Assembly: GCF_016863535.1 (NCBI RefSeq)
Contig: NZ_BOPB01000009.1
Span: 372,001 to 436,000 of the forward strand
Reading direction: 5' to 3'
Origin: Micromonospora lutea
Lineage (GTDB): Bacteria; Actinomycetota; Actinomycetes; Mycobacteriales; Micromonosporaceae
DNA: 64,000 bases
This document shows positions 43,820-51,691 of this stretch, one piece after another. Within the stretch, counting starts at the first letter, position 1; every line of letters starts with the position of its first letter. The notes beneath the pieces were generated by a model. The model worked only from the letters and a program-made list of their open reading frames with translations, was not told where the DNA came from and made no database searches. Both the position numbers and the translations under genes were made by a program.

Positions 43820-45616
43820 TCACTGACGGTGGTCAACCAGGTCGATGAGTTGGCGCACCACCGCGTCCGGCTCGATGACCCGGTCGAAAACCGCCACCAG
43901 CAGGGTTTCCAGATCCGGGTAGCCCAGCTCCTCCGACAGGCGCAGCAGCGGCAGATCGCTGGCCAGCCCCCGGTTGTACCGACGTAAGGCCAGCCCGATG
44001 GTGGCCCGGCCCAGACGCACCTTGTCGCTGATCGAGATGCCCGGCTCGCTGTGCTCGGCGAACCACCGGTTGATCTGCATCTGCGCGTGCGGTGACTTGA
44101 CGAACCCCAGCCATTCCCGACGCGGCCCACGCGGGGCCACCTCGGCGTCGAGGCTGCTCTCCTCGTCGGTCTCGGTGAAGATCTCCACCACGTCACCCTC
44201 CTCGAGCTCGGAGGAGAGCGGCACCAGTCGACCGTTGACCCGTGCCGCGAGGCACCGCTCACCCCGGTCGGTACCCAGTTCGTACGCCAGGTCGACCGGG
44301 GTGGCGCCGGCCGGCAGCACGATCTGCCGGCCCTCGGCGACCACCTGGATCTGCGCCTCGGACAGGTCGCAGCGCAGCGAGTGGAGGAACTGCGCCGGGT
44401 CGGCCGCATCCTGTTCCCAGTCCAGCACCCGGCGCAGCCAGTCGAGCTGCCCGGTGGAGGCCCTGCCCCCGCCGGAACGGGGGAAGCGGAAGTCGGCGGC
44501 CACCCCGTACTCCGCCGCGCGGTGCATCTCCGCCGTGCGGATCAACACCTCGACCGTACGGTTCTTCGGCCCACAGACGCTGGTGTGCAGCGAGCGGTAG
44601 AGGTTGTTCTTCGGTGAGGCGATGAAGTCCTTGAATCGGCCCGGCACCGGACGCCACAGACCATGCACCGCGCCGAGCGCCGCGTAGCAGTCGGTCGTCG
44701 GGCCGTCCACCACGATGGTGATGCGGGGCAGGTCGAACGGGACGGTGTGGCCGCCGGCCACGGTGTCCTTCCAGATCGAGTACAGGTGCCGGGGTCGCGG
44801 AGCGACCGCCGCGTCGACCCGGCTGCGCCGTAGCGCCCCCTTGACCTGCGCGACCACCTCGGCGAGGTAGCTGTCCCAGCCGGGCCGGTCGTGCACGTGC
44901 CGCGCGATGCGGGCGTGCTCGTCCGGTTCGAGGTGCAGCAGCACCACGTCGTCCAACTCCCGCTTCAGGGTCTGGATACCCAGCCGGTCGCAGAGCGGTA
45001 CCAGCACCTCCTGGGTCTTGCGGGCGATGCGTTCGCGGGAGGCGGCCGAGCGTACGCCCAGGGTGCGCATGTTGTGCAGCCGGTCGGCGAGCTTGATGAT
45101 GAGCACCCGGACGTCCTTGCCGGCCGCAATGATCATCTTGCGGATGGTCTCGGCCTCGGCGGCCTGCCCGTAGAACGCCTTGTCGAACTTGGTCACCCCG
45201 TCGACCAGGTGGGCGACCTCGTGGTCGAAGTCCTCCGCGAGGGCCTGCAGGGTGTAGCGGGTGTCCTCCACCGTGTCGTGCAGCAGCGCCGCGACCAGGG
45301 TGGTGGTGTCCATGCCGAGTTCCGCGCAGATCTGGGCCACCGCGAGCGGGTGGGTGATGAACGGCTCCCCGCTCTTGCGGAACTGGCCGCGGTGCATGTT
45401 GTCCGCGATGGTGTAGGCGCGGCGCAGCACGCTGGGGTCGGCGCCGGTGTGGATGGTCCGGTGGGTGCGTACCAGTTGGCCGACCGGTTCGGTCTCGGCG
45501 GTCGGCCAGGTGAGCAGCGATCGGAGCCGTCTGGTCAGGGGCAACTCGCCGGGCTGTGTCGGGAGCGCGCCGCCCAGGGCACCGCCGTGTCCGGCGTTGA
45601 CGTCCACCTGGGACAC
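43820..45616 (-). CDS. RelA/SpoT homologue with intact HD hydrolase, altered synthetase and no ACT domain
   Basis: 598 residues, against about 740-800 for a long RSH enzyme. The HD hydrolase domain (about 60-210) keeps ALLHDTVEDT (His113, Asp114) and KLADRLHNMRTL, which degrade (p)ppGpp. The synthetase region (about 275-380) keeps PGRFKDFIASPKNNLYRSLH and VEVLIRTAEMHRAAEYG, but the preceding strand is shortened: where housekeeping Rel proteins have a 'YRKMV...HDLVGVRILV' type segment this reads WKDTVAGGHTVPFDLPRITI. A TGS domain (about 413-480) and a helical segment follow, and the protein stops where ACT would begin. It is probably a second RSH beside the housekeeping Rel. Confidence 0.87.
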   Translation of the reverse strand: MSQVDVNAGHGGALGGALPTQPGELPLTRRLRSLLTWPTAETEPVGQLVRTHRTIHTGADPSVLRRAYTIADNMHRGQFRKSGEPFITHPLAVAQICAELGMDTTTLVAALLHDTVEDTRYTLQALAEDFDHEVAHLVDGVTKFDKAFYGQAAEAETIRKMIIAAGKDVRVLIIKLADRLHNMRTLGVRSAASRERIARKTQEVLVPLCDRLGIQTLKRELDDVVLLHLEPDEHARIARHVHDRPGWDSYLAEVVAQVKGALRRSRVDAAVAPRPRHLYSIWKDTVAGGHTVPFDLPRITIVVDGPTTDCYAALGAVHGLWRPVPGRFKDFIASPKNNLYRSLHTSVCGPKNRTVEVLIRTAEMHRAAEYGVAADFRFPRSGGGRASTGQLDWLRRVLDWEQDAADPAQFLHSLRCDLSEAQIQVVAEGRQIVLPAGATPVDLAYELGTDRGERCLAARVNGRLVPLSSELEEGDVVEIFTETDEESSLDAEVAPRGPRREWLGFVKSPHAQMQINRWFAEHSEPGISISDKVRLGRATIGLALRRYNRGLASDLPLLRLSEELGYPDLETLLVAVFDRVIEPDAVVRQLIDLVDHRQ

Positions 45617-45739
45617 CCCCTCACGCCTGCTGCGCCACCACCACCGGAATCCGGCAAGCGGGAGCAGACCCTCGAAACGGGCAGGACTGCACTTCCTTAA
45701 CAGAGTAAGTGAGTCGACGTAGTCCGATCGGACAGTTGC

Positions 45740-47494
45740 TCATGAGCGTTCGGACCAGAGTTGCGGGGACGCCGCGCTTTCGGCTTTGGTCAACAGGTCA
45801 CGGAACCGGGCCGCACCGGCCACCGGGGAGGCCCAGCCGGCGGACATCTCGACCAGTCGGGTCTCCGGTCGTTCCAACCAGGACAGGATCCGCTCCGACT
45901 CCTCCGGAGTGGCGGCCGGGACCGGGCCGTGCCCGGGTGACACCGTCTCGGCGGTGGCCCGGATGGCGGTCAACGTCGGTCGAGGATGGACCCCGGGCGG
46001 CGACACGCCGGCCCCGGCGAGTCGGCCATGCCGTACCAGCGCCAGCTCCCAACCGCCGCCGGCCGCCGGATGCGCGGCGGCCACCTCGGCGAGGCCACTC
46101 AGCGCGGCCAGGCGCTGCATGCGTACGGCGGCCCGCAGCACCGCCGCGAGGCGGGAGCGCACGGTCGCCGCCTCCTCGTAACGCTGGTTGGCCGAGAGCG
46201 CCTCGATCCGGGTCAGCAGGGCGTCCACCACCGGCTGCGGGTCGCCGGTGGTGGCGGTGGCGAACGGCGTGACCGCGCGGGCGTCGTACTCCTCAGGGGA
46301 GATTCGGTGCTCGCAGGGGGCCGGGCAGCGACCCAGCTCGGCCAGCGCGCAGGCCGGCGTCACCGTGCGCAGCGACAACCGGTGGGTGCACTGGCGCAGC
46401 GGCACCGCGTCGTGGAAGCCGGCGGCGGCCAGCTCGGCGGCTCGCCGCGAGGTGAAGGGGCCGAGGTAGGCACGGTCGCCCGGGGAGATCTCCCGGACCA
46501 CCGACAACCGGGGGTACGGGCCGTCGGTCAGCTTCAGCCAGACCACCCGCTCCGGGTACTTCGACCGTCGGTTGTACGGCGGCGCGTGCGCCGCGATCAG
46601 CCGCAGCTCACGCACCTCCGCCTCCAGGGAGTGCGCGCACTCCACCGCCTCCACCCGTTCGGCGGCGGCCAGCATCTCCGAAATCCGGGCGCGTTTCTCC
46701 GCGGCGGTGAAGTAGCTGCGTACCCGGGTGGCGATGTCCCGGGAGGTGCCGACGTAGAGCGGTCGGTCGTCGGCGGCCCGGAAGATGTAGACCCCGGGAC
46801 CGCGGGGCAGCCCGTCGGCCAGGTGCCGCTTGCGACGTTGGGTCGGAGTGACCGCGCGGGCGAACTCGATGGCGTCGCCGATGGTGTCGACCCGGTGCCC
46901 GCCGAGACGTCCGATGAGGCCGTGCAGCACGTCGACGGTCGCCCGGGCGTCGTCCAGGGCCCGGTGGGTCGGCTGCGTGGCGGCCCGGAAGTACGCGGCA
47001 AGGGTGCCGAGCTTGCGGTTGGGCACCTCGTCGCGCAGCAGCACCCGTCGGGCCAGGGCCGCGGTGTCCAGCACCCGTGGATTCGGCCAGCGGTAGCCGT
47101 GCTTCGCGCACGCGGCCTTGAGGAAGCCGACATCGTAGGGTGCGTTGTGGGCGACCAGCACGGCGTCCGAGACGAACTCCAGGAAGCTCGGCAGCACCTG
47201 CTCGATCGGCGGTGCCGGCAGCAGCATCGCCTGGGTGATGCCGGTCAGCACGGTGATGAAGGGTGGGATCGGCACCCCGGGATTGACCAGGGTGGCCAGC
47301 ACGCCCAGCTCCTCGCCGCCGCGCACCTTGACTGCGCCGATCTCGGTGATGCCGCCGCCGTCGGGAGCTCCGCCGGTCGTCTCCAGATCGACCACCACGA
47401 ACGTCGTCGCGTACAGCGGCAATGCCGGGTCGACACCGTTGACGGTCGGGTCGAGCCCGGCCAGCGTCGGTTGGCGGAACTCCTGTGCTGCCAT
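45740..47494 (-). CDS. DEDDh exonuclease fused to a UvrC-like GIY-YIG region
   Basis: 584 residues from ATG 47494; the open frame runs to 49300 but that part is antisense to the NYN gene. The N-terminal 200 residues are a DnaQ-type 3'-5' exonuclease (FVVVDLETTG with Asp36/Glu38, VLVAHNAPYDVGFL, HRALDDARAT). Next is a GIY-YIG nuclease module (GPGVYIFRAADDRPLYVGTS), a Cys-containing segment (CALAELGRCPAPCEHR) and a UVR helix (NQRYEEAATVRSRLAAVLRA), as in the first half of UvrC. M. tuberculosis Rv2191 has this layout at the same place. It likely processes damaged DNA; the exact role is not established. Confidence 0.9.
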   Translation of the reverse strand: MAAQEFRQPTLAGLDPTVNGVDPALPLYATTFVVVDLETTGGAPDGGGITEIGAVKVRGGEELGVLATLVNPGVPIPPFITVLTGITQAMLLPAPPIEQVLPSFLEFVSDAVLVAHNAPYDVGFLKAACAKHGYRWPNPRVLDTAALARRVLLRDEVPNRKLGTLAAYFRAATQPTHRALDDARATVDVLHGLIGRLGGHRVDTIGDAIEFARAVTPTQRRKRHLADGLPRGPGVYIFRAADDRPLYVGTSRDIATRVRSYFTAAEKRARISEMLAAAERVEAVECAHSLEAEVRELRLIAAHAPPYNRRSKYPERVVWLKLTDGPYPRLSVVREISPGDRAYLGPFTSRRAAELAAAGFHDAVPLRQCTHRLSLRTVTPACALAELGRCPAPCEHRISPEEYDARAVTPFATATTGDPQPVVDALLTRIEALSANQRYEEAATVRSRLAAVLRAAVRMQRLAALSGLAEVAAAHPAAGGGWELALVRHGRLAGAGVSPPGVHPRPTLTAIRATAETVSPGHGPVPAATPEESERILSWLERPETRLVEMSAGWASPVAGAARFRDLLTKAESAASPQLWSERS

Positions 47495-47620
47495 CCGCGG
47501 CACCGTAACCGTCCGGTCCGACACTCGTGCCCCATCGGCCCCAACAGTCACCACCGGTCTAGGATGAGAGATCGGCTCACCACCGGGCGGTGGGCCCGGT
47601 CGCGGTGGGAGACTTGCCAC

Positions 47621-49051
47621 ATGCCCCTCACCGAGCCGCATGACGACAACCTCCCGCAGGAGGAGCAGGTCGTCTCGGTGCCCGCGGCTGGTGGCGGTCC
47701 CATCGACGACCCGGTGACGGACAGCGACGCGGCCGAGGTGGGGCAGCCGGAGCCGGAGCCGAGTCTGCCCGAGCCGGTGCGGCAGCGGATCGTCTCGCTC
47801 ACCGCCGCCGTGTTGCCGGGTCTGCCCGGCGACGAGGTGCCCGTGCCGCTGCGCCGGGTCGCCAAGTTCGCCCCGAATCGACGCGCCCGGCTCGGTGCGC
47901 CCGTGATCGCCGCCCAACTCGCCGCTGATCCGCTGTTCCGGCAGCGGGTCTCCGCCCGGGTGCTGGCCGACGTCGGTGACCTGGGTGCCGCCGTCGTTGA
48001 CGGCACCGCCCCCGCCGCCGCCGACCCGGTCGAGGTGGCCGCCCTGGCCTACCTGGCCCGCCCGCGCGGCTGGCGGGAGCTGATCGACGCCAGCGGGGCT
48101 GCGGTCCGCGCCGAGGCGGACACGGCGGTCGTGGCCGAGTTGGTCCGGCAGGCGGAGCAGCGGGCCACCCGGGCCGAGCACGACCGGGCGGTGGCCCGGG
48201 TCGAGGCCGACAAGCTCCGCGACGAACTGGCCCGGGTGCGCGAGGAACTGGGCCAGTTGCGCGAGGAGACCCGGCAGTTGGGCCGTGCGCTGCGGGAGGG
48301 GCAGGCCCGGGAACGCCGGGCCAACGAGCTGCTGGCCACCGAGCGGGGCCGGGCCGCGCGCGCCGCCGCCGACGCGGACGCTGAACTGCGCCGGGCCCGG
48401 GCCCGGCTGGCCGAGGCCGAGGCGGCGGCCGGGGTGGCCCGCAGCAGTGCCAAGGAGGCCCGCTCGGTCGACGACGCACGTTTGTGGTTGCTGCTGGAGA
48501 CGATCGGTCAGGCCGCCCGTGGGCTGCGTCGGGAGCTGGCTCTGGACCCGGTCGACAAACTGCCCGCCGACTTCGTGGCCGACTCCTTCGCCGATTCTCC
48601 TGCCGCCACCGAGGCCGCCGTCCGCGCCCGGGACACCGACGACCCGGCCCGGCTGGACCAGTTGCTGGCCCTGCCCCGGGCGCACCTGGTGGTCGACGGC
48701 TACAACGTGACCAAACGCGGCTTCGGTGAGATGTCCCTGGAACAGCAGCGCAAGCGACTGGTCAGCGGGCTCGGCGGGATCGCCGCGCAGACCGGTGACG
48801 AGGTCACCGTCGTCTTCGACGGGGCGGAACGGGTGCACGGCCTGCCACCCACCCCGCGCGGCGTGCGGGTGCTGTTCTCCCGCAAGGGCGAGACCGCCGA
48901 CGAGTTGATCCGTCGGCTGGTCCGTGCCGAACCGCCGGGCCGCCCCGTGGTCGTGGTCTCCTCCGATCGCGAGGTCGCCGACGGGGTACGTCGACATGGG
49001 GCGTACCCGCTGGGGGCCGACTCGCTGCTGCGTCGCCTGTCGCGGTCCTGA
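47621..49051 (+). CDS. Coiled-coil protein with C-terminal NYN/PIN-like RNase domain (YacP type)
   Basis: 476 residues from ATG 47621 after GGGAGA. An acidic N-terminus is followed by a long coiled coil (about 170-290: RAEHDRAVARVEADKLRDEL, EELGQLREETRQLGRALREG). The C-terminal 130 residues form an NYN domain: HLVVDGYNVTKRGFGEMS, VTVVFDGAERVHG, GETADELIRRLV and VVVSSDREVADGVRRHGAYP contain the conserved acidic residues of PIN-like nucleases. Bacillus YacP/Rae1 of this group cleaves ribosome-bound mRNA. The coiled coil is an addition to the minimal fold. It is divergent from the exonuclease gene. Confidence 0.88.
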   Translation: MPLTEPHDDNLPQEEQVVSVPAAGGGPIDDPVTDSDAAEVGQPEPEPSLPEPVRQRIVSLTAAVLPGLPGDEVPVPLRRVAKFAPNRRARLGAPVIAAQLAADPLFRQRVSARVLADVGDLGAAVVDGTAPAAADPVEVAALAYLARPRGWRELIDASGAAVRAEADTAVVAELVRQAEQRATRAEHDRAVARVEADKLRDELARVREELGQLREETRQLGRALREGQARERRANELLATERGRAARAAADADAELRRARARLAEAEAAAGVARSSAKEARSVDDARLWLLLETIGQAARGLRRELALDPVDKLPADFVADSFADSPAATEAAVRARDTDDPARLDQLLALPRAHLVVDGYNVTKRGFGEMSLEQQRKRLVSGLGGIAAQTGDEVTVVFDGAERVHGLPPTPRGVRVLFSRKGETADELIRRLVRAEPPGRPVVVVSSDREVADGVRRHGAYPLGADSLLRRLSRS

Positions 49052-49233
49052 CCCCGCCGTCGTCGTCCCGGGCCGGTCGTGCGGGTGGGACGACGGGCGG
49101 GGGCGGGCGTACCCCCGGGACATAGGATGGGCGCCCATGGCGACAGGAGCGGCGGTATGAGGCGCAGGGCGGACGACGGGTCGGTTCGCGTTCGCTGCGG
49201 CGGCGGATCGCCCACGTCGAACGGAGTGCCGCG

Positions 49234-50493
49234 ATGAGTCCGCGAGGGTGGGCGCTGCTGACCCTGGCCGGACTGGGCGTCGCCCTGCTCGTGGCGGCAC
49301 TGGTGCTGATCCCGTGGCAGCGTCCGCCGGCGCCCCGGGCCGACCAGCTCGCCGCCCTGCGTGACCTGCCGACCGAGCAGGTGGAGCGGGCCCGGCAGTT
49401 CCGTTCCGCGTTGCGTCCCGGCGGATGGACGGCGCTCGGCGTCGGGCTGCTGGTGGCGCTGGCGCTCGGGTTGACCCCGCTGGGCAGCCGCCTGATCGAG
49501 CTGGCCGGGCGCCCCTTCGGCGACCACTGGATCGCGCAGGCGGTCCTCGGCGGTCTGGCCGTGGTGCTGGTCGCCGACCTGGTGACGCTGCCGTTCTCGG
49601 CGTGGCGGCACAGCGTGCTCACCCGCTACGGGCTGGCCACCAACGGCTGGGGCGGCTGGGCCGTGGACCTGCTCAAGTCGTACGCGGTCAGCGCCGTCAT
49701 CGGCGCGGTGGCGCTGCTCGGCTTCTACACCGTCGTACGACTCGCCCCCCGCTGGTGGTGGGCGTTCGGCGCGGCCGGAGCCGCCACCCTGGTGGTGCTG
49801 CTCTCCTTCGTGCTGCCGGTGCTGGTCGAACCGGTCTTCAACCGGTTCACCCCGATGGAGCCCTCGCCGCTGCGCAGCCAACTGATGGAGCTGGCCGAAC
49901 GGGACGCAGTGCCGGTGCGCGACGTGCTGGTGGCCGACGCGTCCCGGCGTACCCGGGCGGTCAACGCGTACGTCTCCGGGTTCGGGCCGACCCGCCGGGT
50001 GGTGGTCTACGACAACCTGCTGCGCGAGGCGACGCCGGCCGAGGTGACCGCGGTGGTGGCACACGAGTTGGGCCACGCCCGGGACCGGGACGTACTGGCC
50101 GGGACGCTCACCGGCGCGCTCGGCGCGGCCGCCGCCGTGGTGGCGCTCTACCTGATCGGCTCCTGGCCGCCACTGCTGCGCCTGGCCGGGGTCGACTCGG
50201 TGGCGCAACCCCGCGCGTTCGGATTGCTGCTCGCCCTGGTCACGGTGGCTGGGCTGGTCTTCGCCCCGGTACAGGCACTGATGTCGCGGCGGGTCGAGGC
50301 CCGTGCCGACGCACACGCGCTGGCGTTGACCGGAGACCCGGCCGCGTTCGAGTCGATGCAGCGACGCCTGTCCACGGTCAACCTCTCCGACCCTGACCCA
50401 CCCCGCTGGGAGTACCTGTACTCGGCGTCCCACCCGTCAACCGTGGAGCGGATCGCTGCCGCCCGCGCGTACGCCAGGAAGGTGGGCCGGTGA
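49234..50493 (+). CDS. M48-family membrane metalloprotease (Ste24/CAAX-protease type)
   Basis: 419 residues with about seven hydrophobic helices. The zinc motif VVAHELGHARDRDV (HELGH at 277-281) and the distal Glu in SRRVEARADAHALALTG define M48. An N-terminal arrangement with FSAWRHSVLTRYGLATNGWG is that of Ste24 enzymes. It probably takes part in membrane protein quality control. Its TGA overlaps the pimB GTG (GTGA), so the two are translationally coupled, suggesting envelope-related co-expression. Confidence 0.92.
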   Translation: MSPRGWALLTLAGLGVALLVAALVLIPWQRPPAPRADQLAALRDLPTEQVERARQFRSALRPGGWTALGVGLLVALALGLTPLGSRLIELAGRPFGDHWIAQAVLGGLAVVLVADLVTLPFSAWRHSVLTRYGLATNGWGGWAVDLLKSYAVSAVIGAVALLGFYTVVRLAPRWWWAFGAAGAATLVVLLSFVLPVLVEPVFNRFTPMEPSPLRSQLMELAERDAVPVRDVLVADASRRTRAVNAYVSGFGPTRRVVVYDNLLREATPAEVTAVVAHELGHARDRDVLAGTLTGALGAAAAVVALYLIGSWPPLLRLAGVDSVAQPRAFGLLLALVTVAGLVFAPVQALMSRRVEARADAHALALTGDPAAFESMQRRLSTVNLSDPDPPRWEYLYSASHPSTVERIAAARAYARKVGR

Positions 50494-51614
50494 GCCGTAC
50501 GTTGCTGGTCACGAATGATTTTCCGCCTCGGCCGGGCGGTATCCAATCGTTCGTACACAACCTCGCGGTGCGCCAGCCGGCCGGTTCCGTGGTGGTGTAC
50601 GCGTCGCGCTGGGCCGGGGCGGAGAAGTTCGACGCCGACCAGCCGTTCGAGGTGGTTCGTGAGCGCACCAAGGTGCTGCTGCCCACCCCGCTGGTGGCAC
50701 GCCGGGCTGCCCGGCTGGCCCGAACGTACGGCTGCGATTCGGTCTGGTTCGGCGCGGCGGCTCCGCTCGGCCTGCTCGCCGCCGGGCTGCGCCGACGGGC
50801 CGGCATCCGACGGGTGGTCGCCCTGACCCACGGCCACGAGGTCGGTTGGGCGGCGCTGCCGCTGGCCAGGACCGCGTTACGGCGCATCGGTCAGGACACC
50901 GACGTGGTCACCTACCTGGGGGAGTACACCCGCACCCGGCTGGCCCGGGCGCTGGACGGGCGCACCGAGTTGCGGCGGCTCGCGCCCGGCGTGGACACCG
51001 ACCTCTATCACCCGTCCGTCGACGGTGGCGCGGTCCGGCACCGGCTCGGCCTGTCCGACCGGCCGGTGGTGGTCTGCGTGTCCCGACTGGTGCCCCGGAA
51101 GGGGCAGGACATGCTGATCCGGGCGATGCCGCTGATCCGTCGTCGAGTGCCCGACGCCGCGCTGCTGGTCGTCGGCGGCGGACCGTACCGGAGCACGCTG
51201 GCCCGGCTGGCCCGCCAGTCAGGGGTGGAACGGGACGTGGTCTTCACCGGCTCGGTGCCCTCGGCCGACCTGCCCGCCCACTACGCGGCCGGCGACGTGT
51301 ACGCGATGCCGTGCCGCACCCGGAACCGGGGCCTGGACGTCGAAGGGCTCGGCATCGTCTACCTGGAGGCGTCGGCGACCGGCCTGCCGGTGGTGGCCGG
51401 AAACTCCGGGGGCGCGCCGGACGCGGTGCGCGAGGGCGAGACCGGGTACGTGGTGGACGGTCGGGACCTCGCGGAACTCGCCGACCGGGTGGCCACCCTG
51501 CTGGCCGACCGGGACCTCGCCCGACAGTTCGGCGCTGCCGGCCGTGCCTGGGTGGAGCAGGAGTGGCGCTGGGAGACGCAGGCGCAACGCCTCACCACGC
51601 TGCTCGCCGGCTGA
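50490..51614 (+). CDS. pimB: GDP-mannose-dependent mannosyltransferase PimB (phosphatidylinositol mannoside synthesis)
   Basis: 374 residues, GT-B fold of family GT4. TLLVTNDFPPRPGGIQSFVH, THGHEVGWAALPLARTALRR, APGVDTDLYHPSVDGG, VVCVSRLVPRKGQDMLIRAM and the EX7E segment EGLGIVYLEASATGLPVV are typical of PimB' (M. tuberculosis Rv2188c), which adds the second mannose to phosphatidylinositol monomannoside on the inner membrane face. The gene order with the exonuclease, trpD and bc1 genes supports orthology. It overlaps the M48 stop and ends at a palindromic repeat. Confidence 0.9.
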   Translation: MSRTLLVTNDFPPRPGGIQSFVHNLAVRQPAGSVVVYASRWAGAEKFDADQPFEVVRERTKVLLPTPLVARRAARLARTYGCDSVWFGAAAPLGLLAAGLRRRAGIRRVVALTHGHEVGWAALPLARTALRRIGQDTDVVTYLGEYTRTRLARALDGRTELRRLAPGVDTDLYHPSVDGGAVRHRLGLSDRPVVVCVSRLVPRKGQDMLIRAMPLIRRRVPDAALLVVGGGPYRSTLARLARQSGVERDVVFTGSVPSADLPAHYAAGDVYAMPCRTRNRGLDVEGLGIVYLEASATGLPVVAGNSGGAPDAVREGETGYVVDGRDLAELADRVATLLADRDLARQFGAAGRAWVEQEWRWETQAQRLTTLLAG

Positions 51615-51634
51615 CCCCCCCGGCCCGTCGAGAT

Positions 51635-51688
51635 GTAAGGAAGGGCCCCTTCCTATACACCAGGCGTTAACAAGGTGCCCTTCCTTAC
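51635..51688. repeat. Palindromic repeat, copy 2, acting as bidirectional terminator
   Basis: GTAAGGAAGGGCCCCTTCCT...GGCGTTAACAAGGTGCCCTT-CCTTAC is the second copy of the element at 9639-9692, with the same arms and GCGTTAACAAGG core. It lies between convergent pimB and the GGDEF-EAL gene. The 5' arm also contains a nested AAGGGGCCCCTT-like self-pairing variant. Confidence 0.85.
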
Positions 51689-51691
51689 TGC

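Noticed and set aside
45986..47620. Plus-strand extension of the NYN gene to 1021 codons
   Set aside because: Antisense to the exonuclease gene; real start is ATG 47621 with a ribosome site.
47495..49300. N-terminal extension of the DEDDh/UvrC-like gene to 1186 codons
   Set aside because: The extension is antisense to the NYN gene and looks like shadow sequence; ATG 47494 fits the family.
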